The notes under the pieces: generated by a model | Told to the model about the DNA's origin: nothing | The model's database searches: none | What the model saw: only the letters and a program-made list of their open reading frames with translations | Made by a program: the position numbers and the translations under genes | In this document: in pieces, positions 34,747-43,697 of the stretch | Position numbering within the stretch: position 1 is the first letter of the stretch | Layout: the number at the start of each line of letters is the position of its first letter | Assembly: GCF_000685395.1 (NCBI RefSeq) | Contig: NZ_AVSQ01000020.1 | Location: 125,396 to 189,395, forward strand | DNA length: 64,000 nucleotides | Source of the DNA: Candidatus Nitrosotenuis chungbukensis | GTDB lineage: Archaea > Thermoproteota > Nitrososphaeria > Nitrososphaerales > Nitrosopumilaceae | Direction: 5' to 3'

Positions 34747-35553
34747 CTATCTAAGGTCAGCTTGATCGTCAAATCTGTTATCCTGGTTTCGTTTCTTGAA
34801 TATTCTGACGTAATTACAAGATCCGGACAAAAAGAAGAGATATGCCCAAAGATACAAAATGTCAATTGGATGTCCAGTGCGATAGCTCTCGTCTAATGAT
34901 AAAAAGAAAAACCCGTAATCGGCAACCACAAAGCACAACATGCCAAACAACAAACAAGACCAAAGAAAGCTCACATCCCCTCTAAAGAACAAAATCAGAC
35001 CAATAATTATTGGCGCAAGAGAAAGCGTATCTGCTATCGGATAGACAAGACCGAGTAGAGTATCAAAGACAGGCAGATCTGATTCTTGAAGGCCAGAATA
35101 ATACGCCAAAAATCCGGCCATTGTGATGGTAAGACAGATTACAGACACAGTCAGCCTGATTGAAATTGAACTTTTGAATGTCCTCAGATAAAAAAATGCA
35201 AAAACAAAATAAATCGGATAGCCAGCCAGCCAAAAAAAATCTGCCGCGGATGGGAAAGGATTTTGGCGATAGACTAACTCGTCAACCATCCAAATTCGTT
35301 CTGCAACAAACCACAAAATAATAAACGAGGCAAAAAAAACCCACGCCTTGCCAAAACTCCCCTTGGTCCCATCTTTGATCAGCAATGCGACAGATACGAC
35401 GACTAGTGGGACTGTGATTGCAAGGTTCAGAAAGCTTGAAGTAAGAACAGCATGCTCTTCCCCAAAATAGTTGGCAGCCATCATGGCAAATGCCACAATG
35501 GCAAGTAAGGAGGCCAGAGGCTTTTTGCCAGACAAAAGCAGGCTAGTTTGCAA
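34747..35553 (-). CDS. Seven-helix membrane protein, possible sensor
   Basis: A 268-residue integral membrane protein with about seven or eight helices and loop motifs VAERIWMVDELVY, FPSAADFFWLAGYP and DYGFFFLS. The PSxADxFWLAGYP pattern occurs in membrane sensor regions fused to signalling enzymes in archaea and bacteria. No kinase domain follows: the protein ends with a short charged tail. TTG start directly after the stop of the upstream response-regulator gene (TAA then TTG, no gap), so the two are translationally coupled and probably act together. Confidence 0.72.
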   Translation of the reverse strand: MQTSLLLSGKKPLASLLAIVAFAMMAANYFGEEHAVLTSSFLNLAITVPLVVVSVALLIKDGTKGSFGKAWVFFASFIILWFVAERIWMVDELVYRQNPFPSAADFFWLAGYPIYFVFAFFYLRTFKSSISIRLTVSVICLTITMAGFLAYYSGLQESDLPVFDTLLGLVYPIADTLSLAPIIIGLILFFRGDVSFLWSCLLFGMLCFVVADYGFFFLSLDESYRTGHPIDILYLWAYLFFLSGSCNYVRIFKKRNQDNRFDDQADLR

Positions 35554-36213
35554 TTATCGTTCCAAGACAACTAGGAAGTCAGATATTGGCTGCTGATCTC
35601 CATATGCGGCAAGTTTTTCTTTGATCGTTTTTATTATTGCGTCAGAGCCATTTCCAAATATCTCCTGAAGAATGTCTTTAAGGTATTCTGGATGCCCAAG
35701 GCAGTCGGAAAAATAGCAATGATACTTTGCATACAAGCGGCTTCCAACCTCACTTGCTGCAGACTGGCTCATTTGGAGCAGTGCTTGCGTTATTGTAAAA
35801 CTCACAAGTGCCTTTTTCGCATCATCCACATGAGTAATGGCAGGATGATCTGTTTTTATCATTTTATCAAAAATCGCTTTTAATTTTTTCATATCAAAAG
35901 GCTTGAGGATGATCTCATTTGGCTTTAGTTTGTCCAGATTTTCTTCGTCCTCTGCAGTCAAATGTGTGGCAGTGATAATCACATTGGCCTGCGGGTCTAT
36001 GGCTCGAATTTCGTTCAGACAGGAAATTCCGTCACAATCAGGTGCCATCAAGTCCAGAAACAAAACGTCCGGCCTATGTTTTTTGTAAATCCCAACGGCT
36101 TGTTCTGCACTGTGCCCTATCAAAACAACTTTGACGCCAAGTAATTCCAAATACTCTGCAAAAACCTGTATGGTATCGTCATCATTGTCAATAATGGCTA
36201 CAGTTATCAACAA
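35554..36213 (-). CDS. Response regulator with unknown C-terminal domain
   Basis: A 219-residue protein. N-terminal receiver domain (about 1-118) with the acidic pocket (IDNDDD, 8-13), phospho-acceptor D54 in LFLDLMAPD, the conserved Thr in IITATH and Lys in LKPFDMKK. The C-terminal 90 residues are helical (SFTITQALLQMSQ, AKYHCYFSDCLGHPEYLKD) and match no output domain I know; the latter segment resembles small archaeal regulators. TTG start at 36213. Coupled to the membrane protein, with no histidine kinase next to it. Confidence 0.85.
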   Translation of the reverse strand: MLITVAIIDNDDDTIQVFAEYLELLGVKVVLIGHSAEQAVGIYKKHRPDVLFLDLMAPDCDGISCLNEIRAIDPQANVIITATHLTAEDEENLDKLKPNEIILKPFDMKKLKAIFDKMIKTDHPAITHVDDAKKALVSFTITQALLQMSQSAASEVGSRLYAKYHCYFSDCLGHPEYLKDILQEIFGNGSDAIIKTIKEKLAAYGDQQPISDFLVVLER

Positions 36214-36332
36214 CTTGGGATAAAAAAATCACTAAAAAATCTTATCGATCCATGCAGAGTCATCGCCAAGTGAAAAACCTGAATCGCCCACAATGACTAA
36301 AAACTTAAGATTTGTTTTTCCGTCTCAAGTAA

Positions 36333-37340
36333 TCAGTTAGCCAAAAAATTCAGCAGCAATATGGCAATGCCAAAATACGTCGAAATTGTCATAATGTCGC
36401 TAATAATGGTGGCAATCGGGCCTGCAGAGGTGGCAGGATCTATTCCAAACTTCTCAAAAAGAACAGAAATTATTGTAGAGAAAAACGCCTGAGATATCAT
36501 GCTTAGAAAAATCGAGGCGCCAATTACAATTCCGAGGTTAAATGTCCCCCATCCAAGGAATGCGGCTGCAAAAAGCGATGCCGCAAAAATAAATCCCAGA
36601 AACGAGCCAATGATTATTTCCCGAAACATGTAGCGCCTCAAGGAGAAATTCGGCTCCAATGCAAGCATCCTGACTACAAGTGTTTGAGACTGTGTCCCTA
36701 TGGCGTCGCTAAGATATACAATCACAGGGATAAACGAGGCAAGTATGAGGTATTCATTGAGAAAAGATTCAAAGTTGCTAATAATTGCAGCAGCTATCAA
36801 CCCCCCAAGAAGCCCAATGAATAAAGACGGGAGGCGTGCCCTCACCAATCTGGTTGCAGGCGTTTTAAGCGACTCGATCTCCTCTTTAATTTCATGATGT
36901 ATTCCTCCAAATCTCAGAAAGTCCTCTCTTGCCTCATGGTGAAATATTGAAAGTATGGCATTGTGCGGAATTACGCCCATGAGGTGTTTTTCATTATCCA
37001 CAACTGGTATTGTCATCAGGCCATGTTTTAGTGCCACATAGACAGCCCGCTCTTGATGAGAGTGTTGCGGAATGGAAACAACAGTCTTGTTCATTATTTC
37101 TTCAAGTCTTGTTGCAGGTGCGGCTTGAAGAACCTGTTTTAGTGAAGATACACCGACAAGTACGCCTTTTTCATCGACAGCATAGACGTATCCTATGGTC
37201 TCAAACTCCTTTGCCTTTACGTCCAAGATATCTTCAATTTCCCCAACTGTTTGAGAGGGCAAAAACGCCAGGAACTTTTTTGTCATCTTTGCGTCTACCA
37301 GATCTTCGCGAGAATTGTTTTTCTTTGTCTTAGACGACAC
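36333..37340 (-). CDS. mgtE: MgtE-type magnesium transporter
   Basis: A 335-residue protein. It has a short N-terminus, a pair of CBS domains (about 20-145, with AVDEKGVLVGVSSLKQ and TIPVVDNEKHLMGVIPHN), a linker helix, and five membrane helices (about 175-335) with the MgtE pore segments SDAIGTQSQTLVVRMLA and PATSAGPIATIISDIMT. The acidic N domain of bacterial MgtE is missing, as in other archaeal members. The CBS pair senses cytoplasmic Mg2+. GTG start at 37340. It stands alone. Confidence 0.92.
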   Translation of the reverse strand: MSSKTKKNNSREDLVDAKMTKKFLAFLPSQTVGEIEDILDVKAKEFETIGYVYAVDEKGVLVGVSSLKQVLQAAPATRLEEIMNKTVVSIPQHSHQERAVYVALKHGLMTIPVVDNEKHLMGVIPHNAILSIFHHEAREDFLRFGGIHHEIKEEIESLKTPATRLVRARLPSLFIGLLGGLIAAAIISNFESFLNEYLILASFIPVIVYLSDAIGTQSQTLVVRMLALEPNFSLRRYMFREIIIGSFLGFIFAASLFAAAFLGWGTFNLGIVIGASIFLSMISQAFFSTIISVLFEKFGIDPATSAGPIATIISDIMTISTYFGIAILLLNFLAN

Positions 37341-37681
37341 TAATCAAAAATGGTACTAGTCTGTTAAATTCTTATTTTATGCCAGCGCCAGGATTCTAAA
37401 GCACGAAATAGATACGATATGTGTTTCTCAAAACGCCCAGACGTCAGCTTTGATAGTTATGTGCCGTGTCACATGGTAGAAAATTCCAGAAGTCCCAAGT
37501 TTGACTTGCCTATAAAATACAAAATGTCTGCGAGTGTCAGATTCTCCAAGTTTTTTCACCCGCAGGAATTTCCGAAGAAACTCTACCTTCTTACGATGAA
37601 CCCATGATAAAGGTTGTGAAACTTGTTTGTTCTTTTTAGACGACTGCCAAATCATATCATAGAAAAAATACTAAAAAGCAG
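37341..37681. other. Intergenic region, one doubtful small frame
   Basis: This 341-bp gap holds a 62-codon plus-strand frame (37419-37607) and an overlapping 75-codon minus-strand frame. The plus-strand product has a Cys/Phe/Pro-rich, mildly plausible sequence (MCFSKRPDVSFDSYVPCH), with an A/T box (cttattttat) some 45 nt upstream; the minus product is basic and unconvincing. I do not call either firmly. The right end must hold the promoter of the coiled-coil gene. Confidence 0.35.
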
Positions 37682-38377
37682 ATGGCCGAGAAGCACCTAA
37701 ACAGAATTTCAGATGAAGAAAAAGAGCAGGCCAAGAAGGATTCAGACGATGATTGGTCTCACATCACCGGAGTCGGCTCACGAATAGAGGTAGTCGACCC
37801 GCTAGCGGTAACTGACAGGACGATTATTTTTGGAAAGGACATCATCCCATCAACAAAGGAAGAGGCAGTAAAAGAGAAAACAGACAAGTTCAAAGACCAG
37901 ATAGGCAACACAAACCAGTACCTGAAATTTGTCAATGCCCATCTTGCGGCAAAAAAGGAAAAACTGGACATGCTCAAAGAGCGGGACAGAAAATTCCAAG
38001 AAGAGATAGACTCGCTCAATGGAAACAACATCAAGCCCAGATCAGAGCTTGACAAGGTCAACTACAAGTACATAACAGAAAACGACACAAAGTCGCTAGT
38101 CATCCACATGGCATCAGAGATTGAGCAGATGAAGGAAAAACTCACACATCAGGAATCGCAGGTGCAAAAGACAAAAATGGAATTACACCAAAAAGAAGAG
38201 CAGCTAAAACACCTGCACGACGAAATTGCACAAAACAAGAAAAAAATTCCAGAAGATCCGCTCGCGGTAATACGGGAAGAACTTGCAAGACTTGGAATCG
38301 ACGGCAACTCAGGCAAATTAGCAGACGCGCTGAGCGCGCTTTCCAGCATAACGTCAAAAGACAAGTCACGCATCTAG
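37682..38377 (+). CDS. Coiled-coil protein
   Basis: A 231-residue soluble, charged protein. Residues 1-55 include a predicted small folded region (HITGVGSRIEVVDPLAVTD). Residues about 65-195 form long heptad-rich helices (KEKLDMLKERDRKFQEEID and EQMKEKLTHQESQVQKTK). The C-terminal 40 residues hold a separate helix (IREELARLGIDG). No enzyme motif. The layout suggests a structural or scaffolding role, unknown in detail. ATG at 37682. T-rich terminator downstream. Confidence 0.7.
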   Translation: MAEKHLNRISDEEKEQAKKDSDDDWSHITGVGSRIEVVDPLAVTDRTIIFGKDIIPSTKEEAVKEKTDKFKDQIGNTNQYLKFVNAHLAAKKEKLDMLKERDRKFQEEIDSLNGNNIKPRSELDKVNYKYITENDTKSLVIHMASEIEQMKEKLTHQESQVQKTKMELHQKEEQLKHLHDEIAQNKKKIPEDPLAVIREELARLGIDGNSGKLADALSALSSITSKDKSRI

Positions 38378-38404
38378 ACTATCACATGCACAATCGGATT
38401 GCAG

Positions 38405-38425
38405 TTTTTTTAGGAACATTTTTTT
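38405..38425 (+). terminator. T-rich terminator after coiled-coil gene
   Basis: Two runs of seven T, separated by six bases, starting 28 bp after the stop codon. Confidence 0.5.
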
Positions 38426-38448
38426 GTAGTACAGATTTGCCCTAAAAC

Positions 38449-39051
38449 GTGAAATACCACATCCTGATGTTTTGTGTTTTGATGATTTGCCTAGTCTCGC
38501 CTGGGATTGCCAGTGCCGAAATTCAAATCACGTCAAGTAAAAAGACTTACAGCTATGGAGACTACCTTAGCATAATCATCAGCGTGTCAGAGGTCACGGG
38601 GGACAATGCCATAATGCACATCATAGACTCAGACGGAGTAAAGAGCACGGCAATACAGATTCAGATAAAAAACGCAGTAACTACAATCACTTCTCCAAAT
38701 TCCTTTGACGTATCCATTTTCAAGGAAGGAGAGTACCAAATCGAAATAGAATACGCAGGGCAAAAAGGCACAACTGTATTTGAGATAGTCGATTCAGGAA
38801 ACACAGTAATGCCACTTGCAAGCAACGTGGTGGTGCCAGAATGGACGCATGGTACGATATCAGACTATACTTTCCTAAAGTTTCTTGCAGATAGCAGCAC
38901 CATTAGTCTTCAAGGAGGCGCCATTTTAGAAAACATCAAGATCCCACCATGGTACAAGACAAACGGACTTTGGTGGGCAGACAAAAAGATCTCAGATGCA
39001 GAGTTTGTAAACGGATTGCAGTATCTTTTAGATGAGAGAATTATCTCCTAG
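38449..39051 (+). CDS. Secreted Ig-like protein with C-terminal W-motif
   Basis: A 200-residue exported protein. Signal peptide (1-23, ending SAE), then an Ig-like beta domain (about 25-115) beginning with the KTYSYGDYLSI pattern. The C-terminal 45 residues have IPPWYKTNGLWWADKKI followed by FVNGLQYLLDERI, a tryptophan-rich helical module shared with proteins at 44918-45721 and 50245-51312. GTG start at 38449. Convergent with the next gene, with a 4-bp overlap. Probably located on the outer face of the membrane; role unknown. Confidence 0.75.
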   Translation: MKYHILMFCVLMICLVSPGIASAEIQITSSKKTYSYGDYLSIIISVSEVTGDNAIMHIIDSDGVKSTAIQIQIKNAVTTITSPNSFDVSIFKEGEYQIEIEYAGQKGTTVFEIVDSGNTVMPLASNVVVPEWTHGTISDYTFLKFLADSSTISLQGGAILENIKIPPWYKTNGLWWADKKISDAEFVNGLQYLLDERIIS

Positions 39052-39893
39052 TTTTTGCTTCTGCCTGCTTTGCCAATAGACCAGAGAATTATCATTATGA
39101 CAAAGGCAATCACAAATGCTGCAGCTATTGGCATGATAAGATCAAAGCCCATTCCCTGACTTCCAGAGGATTGCGGCACTTGGGATTGGTCCAATATGCA
39201 GACTCCATCAGACAGTATGGTTCCAGGTCCGCATGTCTTATCTAATACGCATGTCCCGTCCTTTATTGTGGTTCCAGGCCCGCACGTCATCTCTTCTGGG
39301 ACTTCAGGAACGGTTTCCTCCTCTGGTTCTGCTTGTTCCAGTACACATACTCCGTTATCAAGTACGGTTCCAGGCCCGCATGTCATCTCTTCTGGGACTT
39401 CAGGAACGGTTTCCTCTGGCACCTCTTCAGGTGTCACCTCTTCTGGTATCGCAGATACAGGTTCTAATCCAAAGCTTGCCGAGCCCAATGCTATGATATC
39501 AACTGAGTTTGTTCCCTCTGGCACATCGATTGTCAAAGTTCGCGATGCGTCGTCTTTGGATTCTTCAAATGCTGCCTCAAACCCGTCTGTCAGTACCAAA
39601 AAGTCGTCGTCTTCCCCGCCGGTCCTAGAGTCAAAAAAAGTCCTATCAAGTGTAATCTGCAAAGTGCTAGAGATGTCCGATGTAGTGACAAAAACTGTGA
39701 CAGTTGAAGACTCGGTGTCAGTGTCAATTCCTGTCACATCAAGTCCGGTCGCATCATATGTCACATCAAATGTTGAATCGTTAACAGTTGCCTGTATAGT
39801 TCCAGCGTCTGCAAAGGCAAGGCTTGGCAAAAACAGACTTGTGGTCAACAATACAAAAACAAGACTTGAATTCAATCTCAAATTACGCCACAC
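39048..39893 (-). CDS. Surface protein with CGPGT repeats and C-terminal anchor
   Basis: A 281-residue exported protein. Signal peptide (1-28, ending AFA), a beta-rich domain (about 30-150), then a Pro/Glu/Val linker containing three CGPGT-x4-G-x-C-V/I-L repeats, a C-terminal membrane helix (about 250-272) and a basic end (KAGRSKN). Each repeat has two Cys, which may form a disulfide outside the cell. The linker shows tandem duplication in the DNA, with a stretch of about 47 bp nearly identical at a 99-bp period. GTG start at 39893. Typical of archaeal envelope proteins. Confidence 0.75.
   Translation of the reverse strand: MWRNLRLNSSLVFVLLTTSLFLPSLAFADAGTIQATVNDSTFDVTYDATGLDVTGIDTDTESSTVTVFVTTSDISSTLQITLDRTFFDSRTGGEDDDFLVLTDGFEAAFEESKDDASRTLTIDVPEGTNSVDIIALGSASFGLEPVSAIPEEVTPEEVPEETVPEVPEEMTCGPGTVLDNGVCVLEQAEPEEETVPEVPEEMTCGPGTTIKDGTCVLDKTCGPGTILSDGVCILDQSQVPQSSGSQGMGFDLIMPIAAAFVIAFVIMIILWSIGKAGRSKN
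39269..39415. repeat. Imperfect tandem duplication, 99-bp period
   Basis: The sequence ggttccaggcccgca or gcatg and the following VPEVPEEMT-coding bases occur twice, about 99 bp apart, inside the CGPGT-repeat gene (near 39269 and 39368). Only one base differs over nearly 50 bp, so the duplication is recent or kept uniform by conversion. Confidence 0.6.
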
Positions 39894-40088
39894 CTAGTCT
39901 GTATTTTATGCTTACTTTTTGTTAAACTAATTATCGCACAAGTAGCCATGCCCAACTCGATATAGACTTTGCAGGATTTTTGATAAATTGCAGGATAACT
40001 TTATTGTGATTGTTTAGTCAAAAATATCACCAGAGACATCATTTTCCGTCGGGCAAATCACAATCATAAAAGATGGCCAATGCCAAGC

Positions 40089-40460
40089 CTATTGCCTTTT
40101 GTTTACAGTTAGAACAAGTTCTTTTTTCAACATTGGTTTGTCATTATTTCTGACATACACCCCCACAGTTATCTTGAAGGACATTTTGCTAACGGGGATG
40201 TTGTACGGCGTGATCACAATCTCGTGATCTCCCGTATTGCTATTAGGAAAATCCAAGTTAGGTAAACTAAGTGATGATGCGCTAATTGTCAGGTACTGAT
40301 TTCCCTCATCCTCGATGTTTGTTTTTACTACGATGTTGTCAAATTTTTCTTTAAAATTTTTTACGTTGACTTTTAGCGAGGTAACCTCGTCTGACATTAT
40401 TTGTGACTTGTCAAGCTTTATCTTCTCAAATGCGAGTCCTTTTTTGCTAAATAATCCCAT
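40089..40460 (-). CDS. Uncharacterised protein, beta-rich
   Basis: A 123-residue protein from ATG at 40460 (MGLFSKKGLAFEK); an upstream TTG at 40472 is less likely. The predicted fold is a beta sandwich: alternating strands with VTSLKVNVKNF, VVKTNIEDEG, HEIVITPYNI and FKITVGVYVRN. It resembles CARDB-like or Ig-like adhesion modules but has no signal peptide, so it may be cytoplasmic. No family assigned. Confidence 0.6.
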   Translation of the reverse strand: MGLFSKKGLAFEKIKLDKSQIMSDEVTSLKVNVKNFKEKFDNIVVKTNIEDEGNQYLTISASSLSLPNLDFPNSNTGDHEIVITPYNIPVSKMSFKITVGVYVRNNDKPMLKKELVLTVNKRQ

Positions 40461-40542
40461 TATCGATATCAACTATTATGATCATGTCATTAATAAGAGT
40501 CGCGTAACTTTGTACAAAAAAACTACCATGGCAGACGTGCAA

Positions 40543-40761
40543 TTAGGCTCTTGCAGACGTCCCAAATCCAAAACGAGTTTTCGCCAGCACCGTTATGCTT
40601 GCCATGCTTGCGACAAGCGGTGGCAATAGGATATCTGGAACTATATTCAAAAGAAAAACATTGGCGCCACTATGCTTTGCAAGCATCACTGCACTTTCTA
40701 GCGCTCTATCAGATGGTTTTGAGCCAGCATAAGGAACAAGGATTTTTTTGTACACGGACAA
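40543..40761 (-). pseudogene. Truncated universal stress protein (UspA family)
   Basis: The 72-residue frame begins as a normal Usp domain: YKKILVPYAGSKPSDRALES, then AVMLAKHSGANVFLLNIVPD. Usp domains are about 140 residues and end with a nucleotide-binding GxxG motif; this frame departs from the family after about residue 45 and stops at 72. The downstream 60 bp show no recognisable remainder in any frame. Most likely a deletion remnant. It lies just downstream of the cation antiporter gene on the same strand (15 bp). Confidence 0.65.
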
Positions 40762-40775
40762 AATTTGTTTTATAC

Positions 40776-41756
40776 CTAATTAAACCAATTTACAAAACTC
40801 AATTGTAACATAGGATCGATTTGATGTAGCTCAAACGACATCAGTAAAAACGACGCATATATTGCAAGCAAGATGACACTCTGAATCTTTTTAATCTTGC
40901 CTCTCCTCAATAAAATCAACAATACCGTTGGAGACAGGAGTGCAAATCCAATTAGCGTCGACAGTACAATGAAATTCGTGTGTATTTCAGATAATACCAG
41001 CACCAAGCCCAAAACCAATGTGATGTTTGTAATGCAAGAGCCGATAATATCGCCTAGTGCTAAACTCAGGTGTCTCTTTCTTACGGCAGCAATATCCACT
41101 GTAAGCTCAGGTAACGATGTGCCAAGTGCGACTATCGTGCTCCCAATTATCGCCTCACGTATACCAGAAGACAATGCAATCGCAGATGCGCTATCCACTA
41201 TCATCCTTGCGCTGAAAATAACTAGCCCAATTCCAATGAAAAAGTAAATCAGCGGTTTGTAGATAGAGCCTGTTCTTTCTATTTGTTCATGATCACCTTT
41301 TGGATTGCTTTTGAAGATATAATATATGAAAAATCCAAATACAGCCAACAAGCTGATTCCAATAAATTTACTTCCAGCCTGAACCAACAGTAAAAGAGCA
41401 GGTATTGCAGATGCTGATAAAAGCAACGGCATAAAGTTTCTGAGTGTCTTTTTTTCAATCATCTTTATTGGGGAAAGCAGTAGGAATATCGCAGTTATCA
41501 ATGCAATGTTGGTAACATTTGAGCCAAAGATGTCACCTAGCGTTATCCCCACGTTTTCAGTATGGACTGAAAATATTGCCACGCTGAGTTCTGGCGTCGA
41601 TGTAGAAATTGCAACTATGATAAATCCTGCTGCAAGCTCGCCAATTCCAGTTCTTTTTGAGAATTTACTTATGGAGTCTATGGCAAAATTTGCGCTCTTC
41701 ACAAGAATTGCAAGAAATACAATCAACAATACCAGATCAATGATTAATTCAGACAA
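40776..41756 (-). CDS. Ca2+/cation antiporter (CaCA family, YrbG-like)
   Basis: A 326-residue membrane protein with about ten helices and the two inverted alpha-repeats of the family: AISTSTPELSVAIFS with GDIFGSNVTNI, and ALGTSLPELTVDIAA with GDIIGSCITNI. The paired Glu residues and Asn/Ser ligands are kept, so it should exchange Ca2+ or Na+ for H+ or Na+. TTG start immediately follows the TAG stop of the DASS transporter gene, without a gap, implying coupled translation. Confidence 0.9.
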   Translation of the reverse strand: MSELIIDLVLLIVFLAILVKSANFAIDSISKFSKRTGIGELAAGFIIVAISTSTPELSVAIFSVHTENVGITLGDIFGSNVTNIALITAIFLLLSPIKMIEKKTLRNFMPLLLSASAIPALLLLVQAGSKFIGISLLAVFGFFIYYIFKSNPKGDHEQIERTGSIYKPLIYFFIGIGLVIFSARMIVDSASAIALSSGIREAIIGSTIVALGTSLPELTVDIAAVRKRHLSLALGDIIGSCITNITLVLGLVLVLSEIHTNFIVLSTLIGFALLSPTVLLILLRRGKIKKIQSVILLAIYASFLLMSFELHQIDPMLQLSFVNWFN

Positions 41757-43178
41757 CTATTGTCCCCACACCAATGGAATCAGTAGCGTAGTCAGAATCG
41801 CAGTTGAAATTATCGTAATTATGTTCAGAGGCAGTCCAATCTTCGCCATTGTTTTTGTTCTCACAAGGCCGCTTGATATCGCAATAGCGTTTGGCGGAGT
41901 GCTTGTAGGCAGGACAAACCCAAAGCTTGCGCCAACTGCAATTGGCATCATGAGCAGTATGGGATTGATATCCATTGCATGTGCAAGCGATGCTGCAATT
42001 GGGATCATAAGCGCACTAGTTGCAGTATTACTAAGAAACTCGAGAAATACCACGATTGTCAATAGGATCACAATTATGATAAAAAAAGGCAGTTCAACTA
42101 GAAAGGTCAGCTTTGACACAATCCAAGTGTCTAATCCAGTGGCAACAAACCCACCTGCCAATGCCAACCCGCCGCCAATCAAAAACAGAATGCCCCACGG
42201 TATTTTCGATGCGGATTTCCAGTCAAGCATTCTTTTACTTTTATAAGAAATTAAAAACAAGGCAAGCGATGAGCCAAGCGCTATTGCAGAGTCATCAACC
42301 ATTGGAAGTAGTGTAGACCAGAACAGCCCGCGCGTGATCCAAGCAATGACAGTTACTGTAAAAACCGCAAGCACTATTTTTTCTTCTGGAGTAATTCTGC
42401 CCAGTTCCTCTAGTTTCTTTTCAATGAAATTATTTTCTTCAAACAACGACTCCTTGCCAACCCTTACGGCAGAGACAAGATACCACCATAAAATAAAAAG
42501 TGATATTATGCTAACCGGCAGACCTACTAACATCCATTGAACAAAGCTTACATCTACACCAACTAATGATTTTGCCAAAGATGCAAAAATCACATTTGGT
42601 GTAGTTCCAATTAAGGTGGCAATGCCTCCAATACTTGCAGCATAAGCGATTCCAAGAATTAGACAGATGGAAAACTTGTCCTTTGTTTTAGGATTCACCG
42701 ATGCAAGTAATGCAGTGGCAATTGGCATCATAAGCAATGCAGTAGCAGTGTTACTCATCCATGCGGAAAGCGAACCGGTGATTATGATGAATGATCCTAT
42801 TACATACTTGGGTCTTGAACCAAATATTTTGAGTATGTGCATGGCAAATCTTTTGTGAAGCCCACATCTTTCAACTGCACTTGCAAGAAAAAAACCTCCC
42901 AAAAGAAGGAAAATTATTCTATCGGCATAGGATGTAGATGTCTTTACAACATCTCCTACGTTTAGCATCGGAAACAGAATCAGGGGAATAAGAGCAGTAA
43001 TGTAGATTGGTATTGTCTCTGTAATCCACCAAGTTCCCATCAGAGACGCAGTTGCAAGGACTGCCTTTGCTTCAAAAGACAGCCCGTCAATTGGCAGAAA
43101 TATAACCAGTAAAAATACAGCAATGCCTACAAAAAATCCCGTTTTATTTATCGATATAATCGAGTTTGCAGCATCCAC
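41757..43178 (-). CDS. DASS/SLC13-type anion symporter
   Basis: A 473-residue membrane protein of the divalent anion/sodium symporter family. Both Ser-Asn-Thr signature motifs are present: MSNTATALLMMPIA (N-terminal half) and LSNTATSALMIPIA (C-terminal half). FVLPTSTPPNAIAISSG near the end is also typical. Substrates in the family are C4-dicarboxylates, citrate, sulfate or phosphate; the sequence alone does not decide. GTG start at 43178 is supported by a strong GGGAGG ribosome binding site about 8 nt upstream. First gene of a two-gene operon with the cation antiporter. Confidence 0.9.
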   Translation of the reverse strand: MDAANSIISINKTGFFVGIAVFLLVIFLPIDGLSFEAKAVLATASLMGTWWITETIPIYITALIPLILFPMLNVGDVVKTSTSYADRIIFLLLGGFFLASAVERCGLHKRFAMHILKIFGSRPKYVIGSFIIITGSLSAWMSNTATALLMMPIATALLASVNPKTKDKFSICLILGIAYAASIGGIATLIGTTPNVIFASLAKSLVGVDVSFVQWMLVGLPVSIISLFILWWYLVSAVRVGKESLFEENNFIEKKLEELGRITPEEKIVLAVFTVTVIAWITRGLFWSTLLPMVDDSAIALGSSLALFLISYKSKRMLDWKSASKIPWGILFLIGGGLALAGGFVATGLDTWIVSKLTFLVELPFFIIIVILLTIVVFLEFLSNTATSALMIPIAASLAHAMDINPILLMMPIAVGASFGFVLPTSTPPNAIAISSGLVRTKTMAKIGLPLNIITIISTAILTTLLIPLVWGQ

Positions 43179-43186
43179 AGACTAGT

Positions 43187-43224
43187 CCTCCCAGATATCC
43201 TTATGGTATTTTTTATAAAAATCA
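43187..43224 (-). promoter_or_regulatory. Promoter and ribosome binding site of DASS gene
   Basis: On the minus strand, TTTTTATAAAAAATA (about 43208-43222) is followed by GGGAGGA (about 43187-43193) just before the GTG start. Unlike many genes here, this one has a leader with a clear Shine-Dalgarno sequence, which decides the GTG start. Confidence 0.55.
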
Positions 43225-43382
43225 CAGTTGATAATGAACATATCCGGATTTTTATCCAATATGCAAGTCATGACATAGTTTTTGCTTCCAAACAACATAA
43301 AATCAAACAGGTGAATTTAACGTGAAAAATCCGCAGAACGCCTCACAAAATCCAGATTTATACCAGACCAACTATTGAAAAT

Positions 43383-43402
43383 GAAAATAAAAATAAAAAA
43401 AG
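43383..43402 (-). terminator. T-rich terminator after small secreted protein gene
   Basis: On the minus strand TTCTTTTTTTATTTTTATTT follows the stop at 43410. Confidence 0.5.
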
Positions 43403-43409
43403 AATGGGT

Positions 43410-43697
43410 TTAGATCTTGTATGTCTTCTTGACAAACTCTAATGCTTTTTGCGCCTCAATGAGTTTGAGTTTTGCCTTTAGTTGTTCAGCTTTGAGCCCC
43501 ATCATCTTTTTCGAGTCAGATTTATCGTCGTATGTCTTTTCAATGTTAATCTTTTGAATTGATTTAGCCCCAAAGCTTTTCGGAGCCAGCCTATCGTCAA
43601 CGCTTGCTTTCTTTGCTTCCGCAGATGACATGCTAGCAGATACCAAGGCAACAGATAGAATTGCAATCAGACTCATGACCTTAATTGTCCTCACCAT
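43410..43697 (-). CDS. Small secreted helical protein
   Basis: A 95-residue protein with a clear signal peptide (1-28, ending SSAEA), then a Lys/Asp-rich segment and a long charged helix (GLKAEQLKAKLKLIEAQKALEF). ATG at 43697 is preceded by a near-perfect GGAGGTGA ribosome binding site. No family recognised. It may be a periplasmic-side small structural protein. A 45-codon frame beginning in element E1 (43829) ends at this start codon, so a leader peptide with translational coupling is conceivable but unproven. Confidence 0.65.
   Translation of the reverse strand: MVRTIKVMSLIAILSVALVSASMSSAEAKKASVDDRLAPKSFGAKSIQKINIEKTYDDKSDSKKMMGLKAEQLKAKLKLIEAQKALEFVKKTYKI

Noticed and set aside
37428-37655. 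75-codon minus-strand frame
   Set aside because: Highly basic product without recognisable pattern, overlapping an equally doubtful plus-strand frame.
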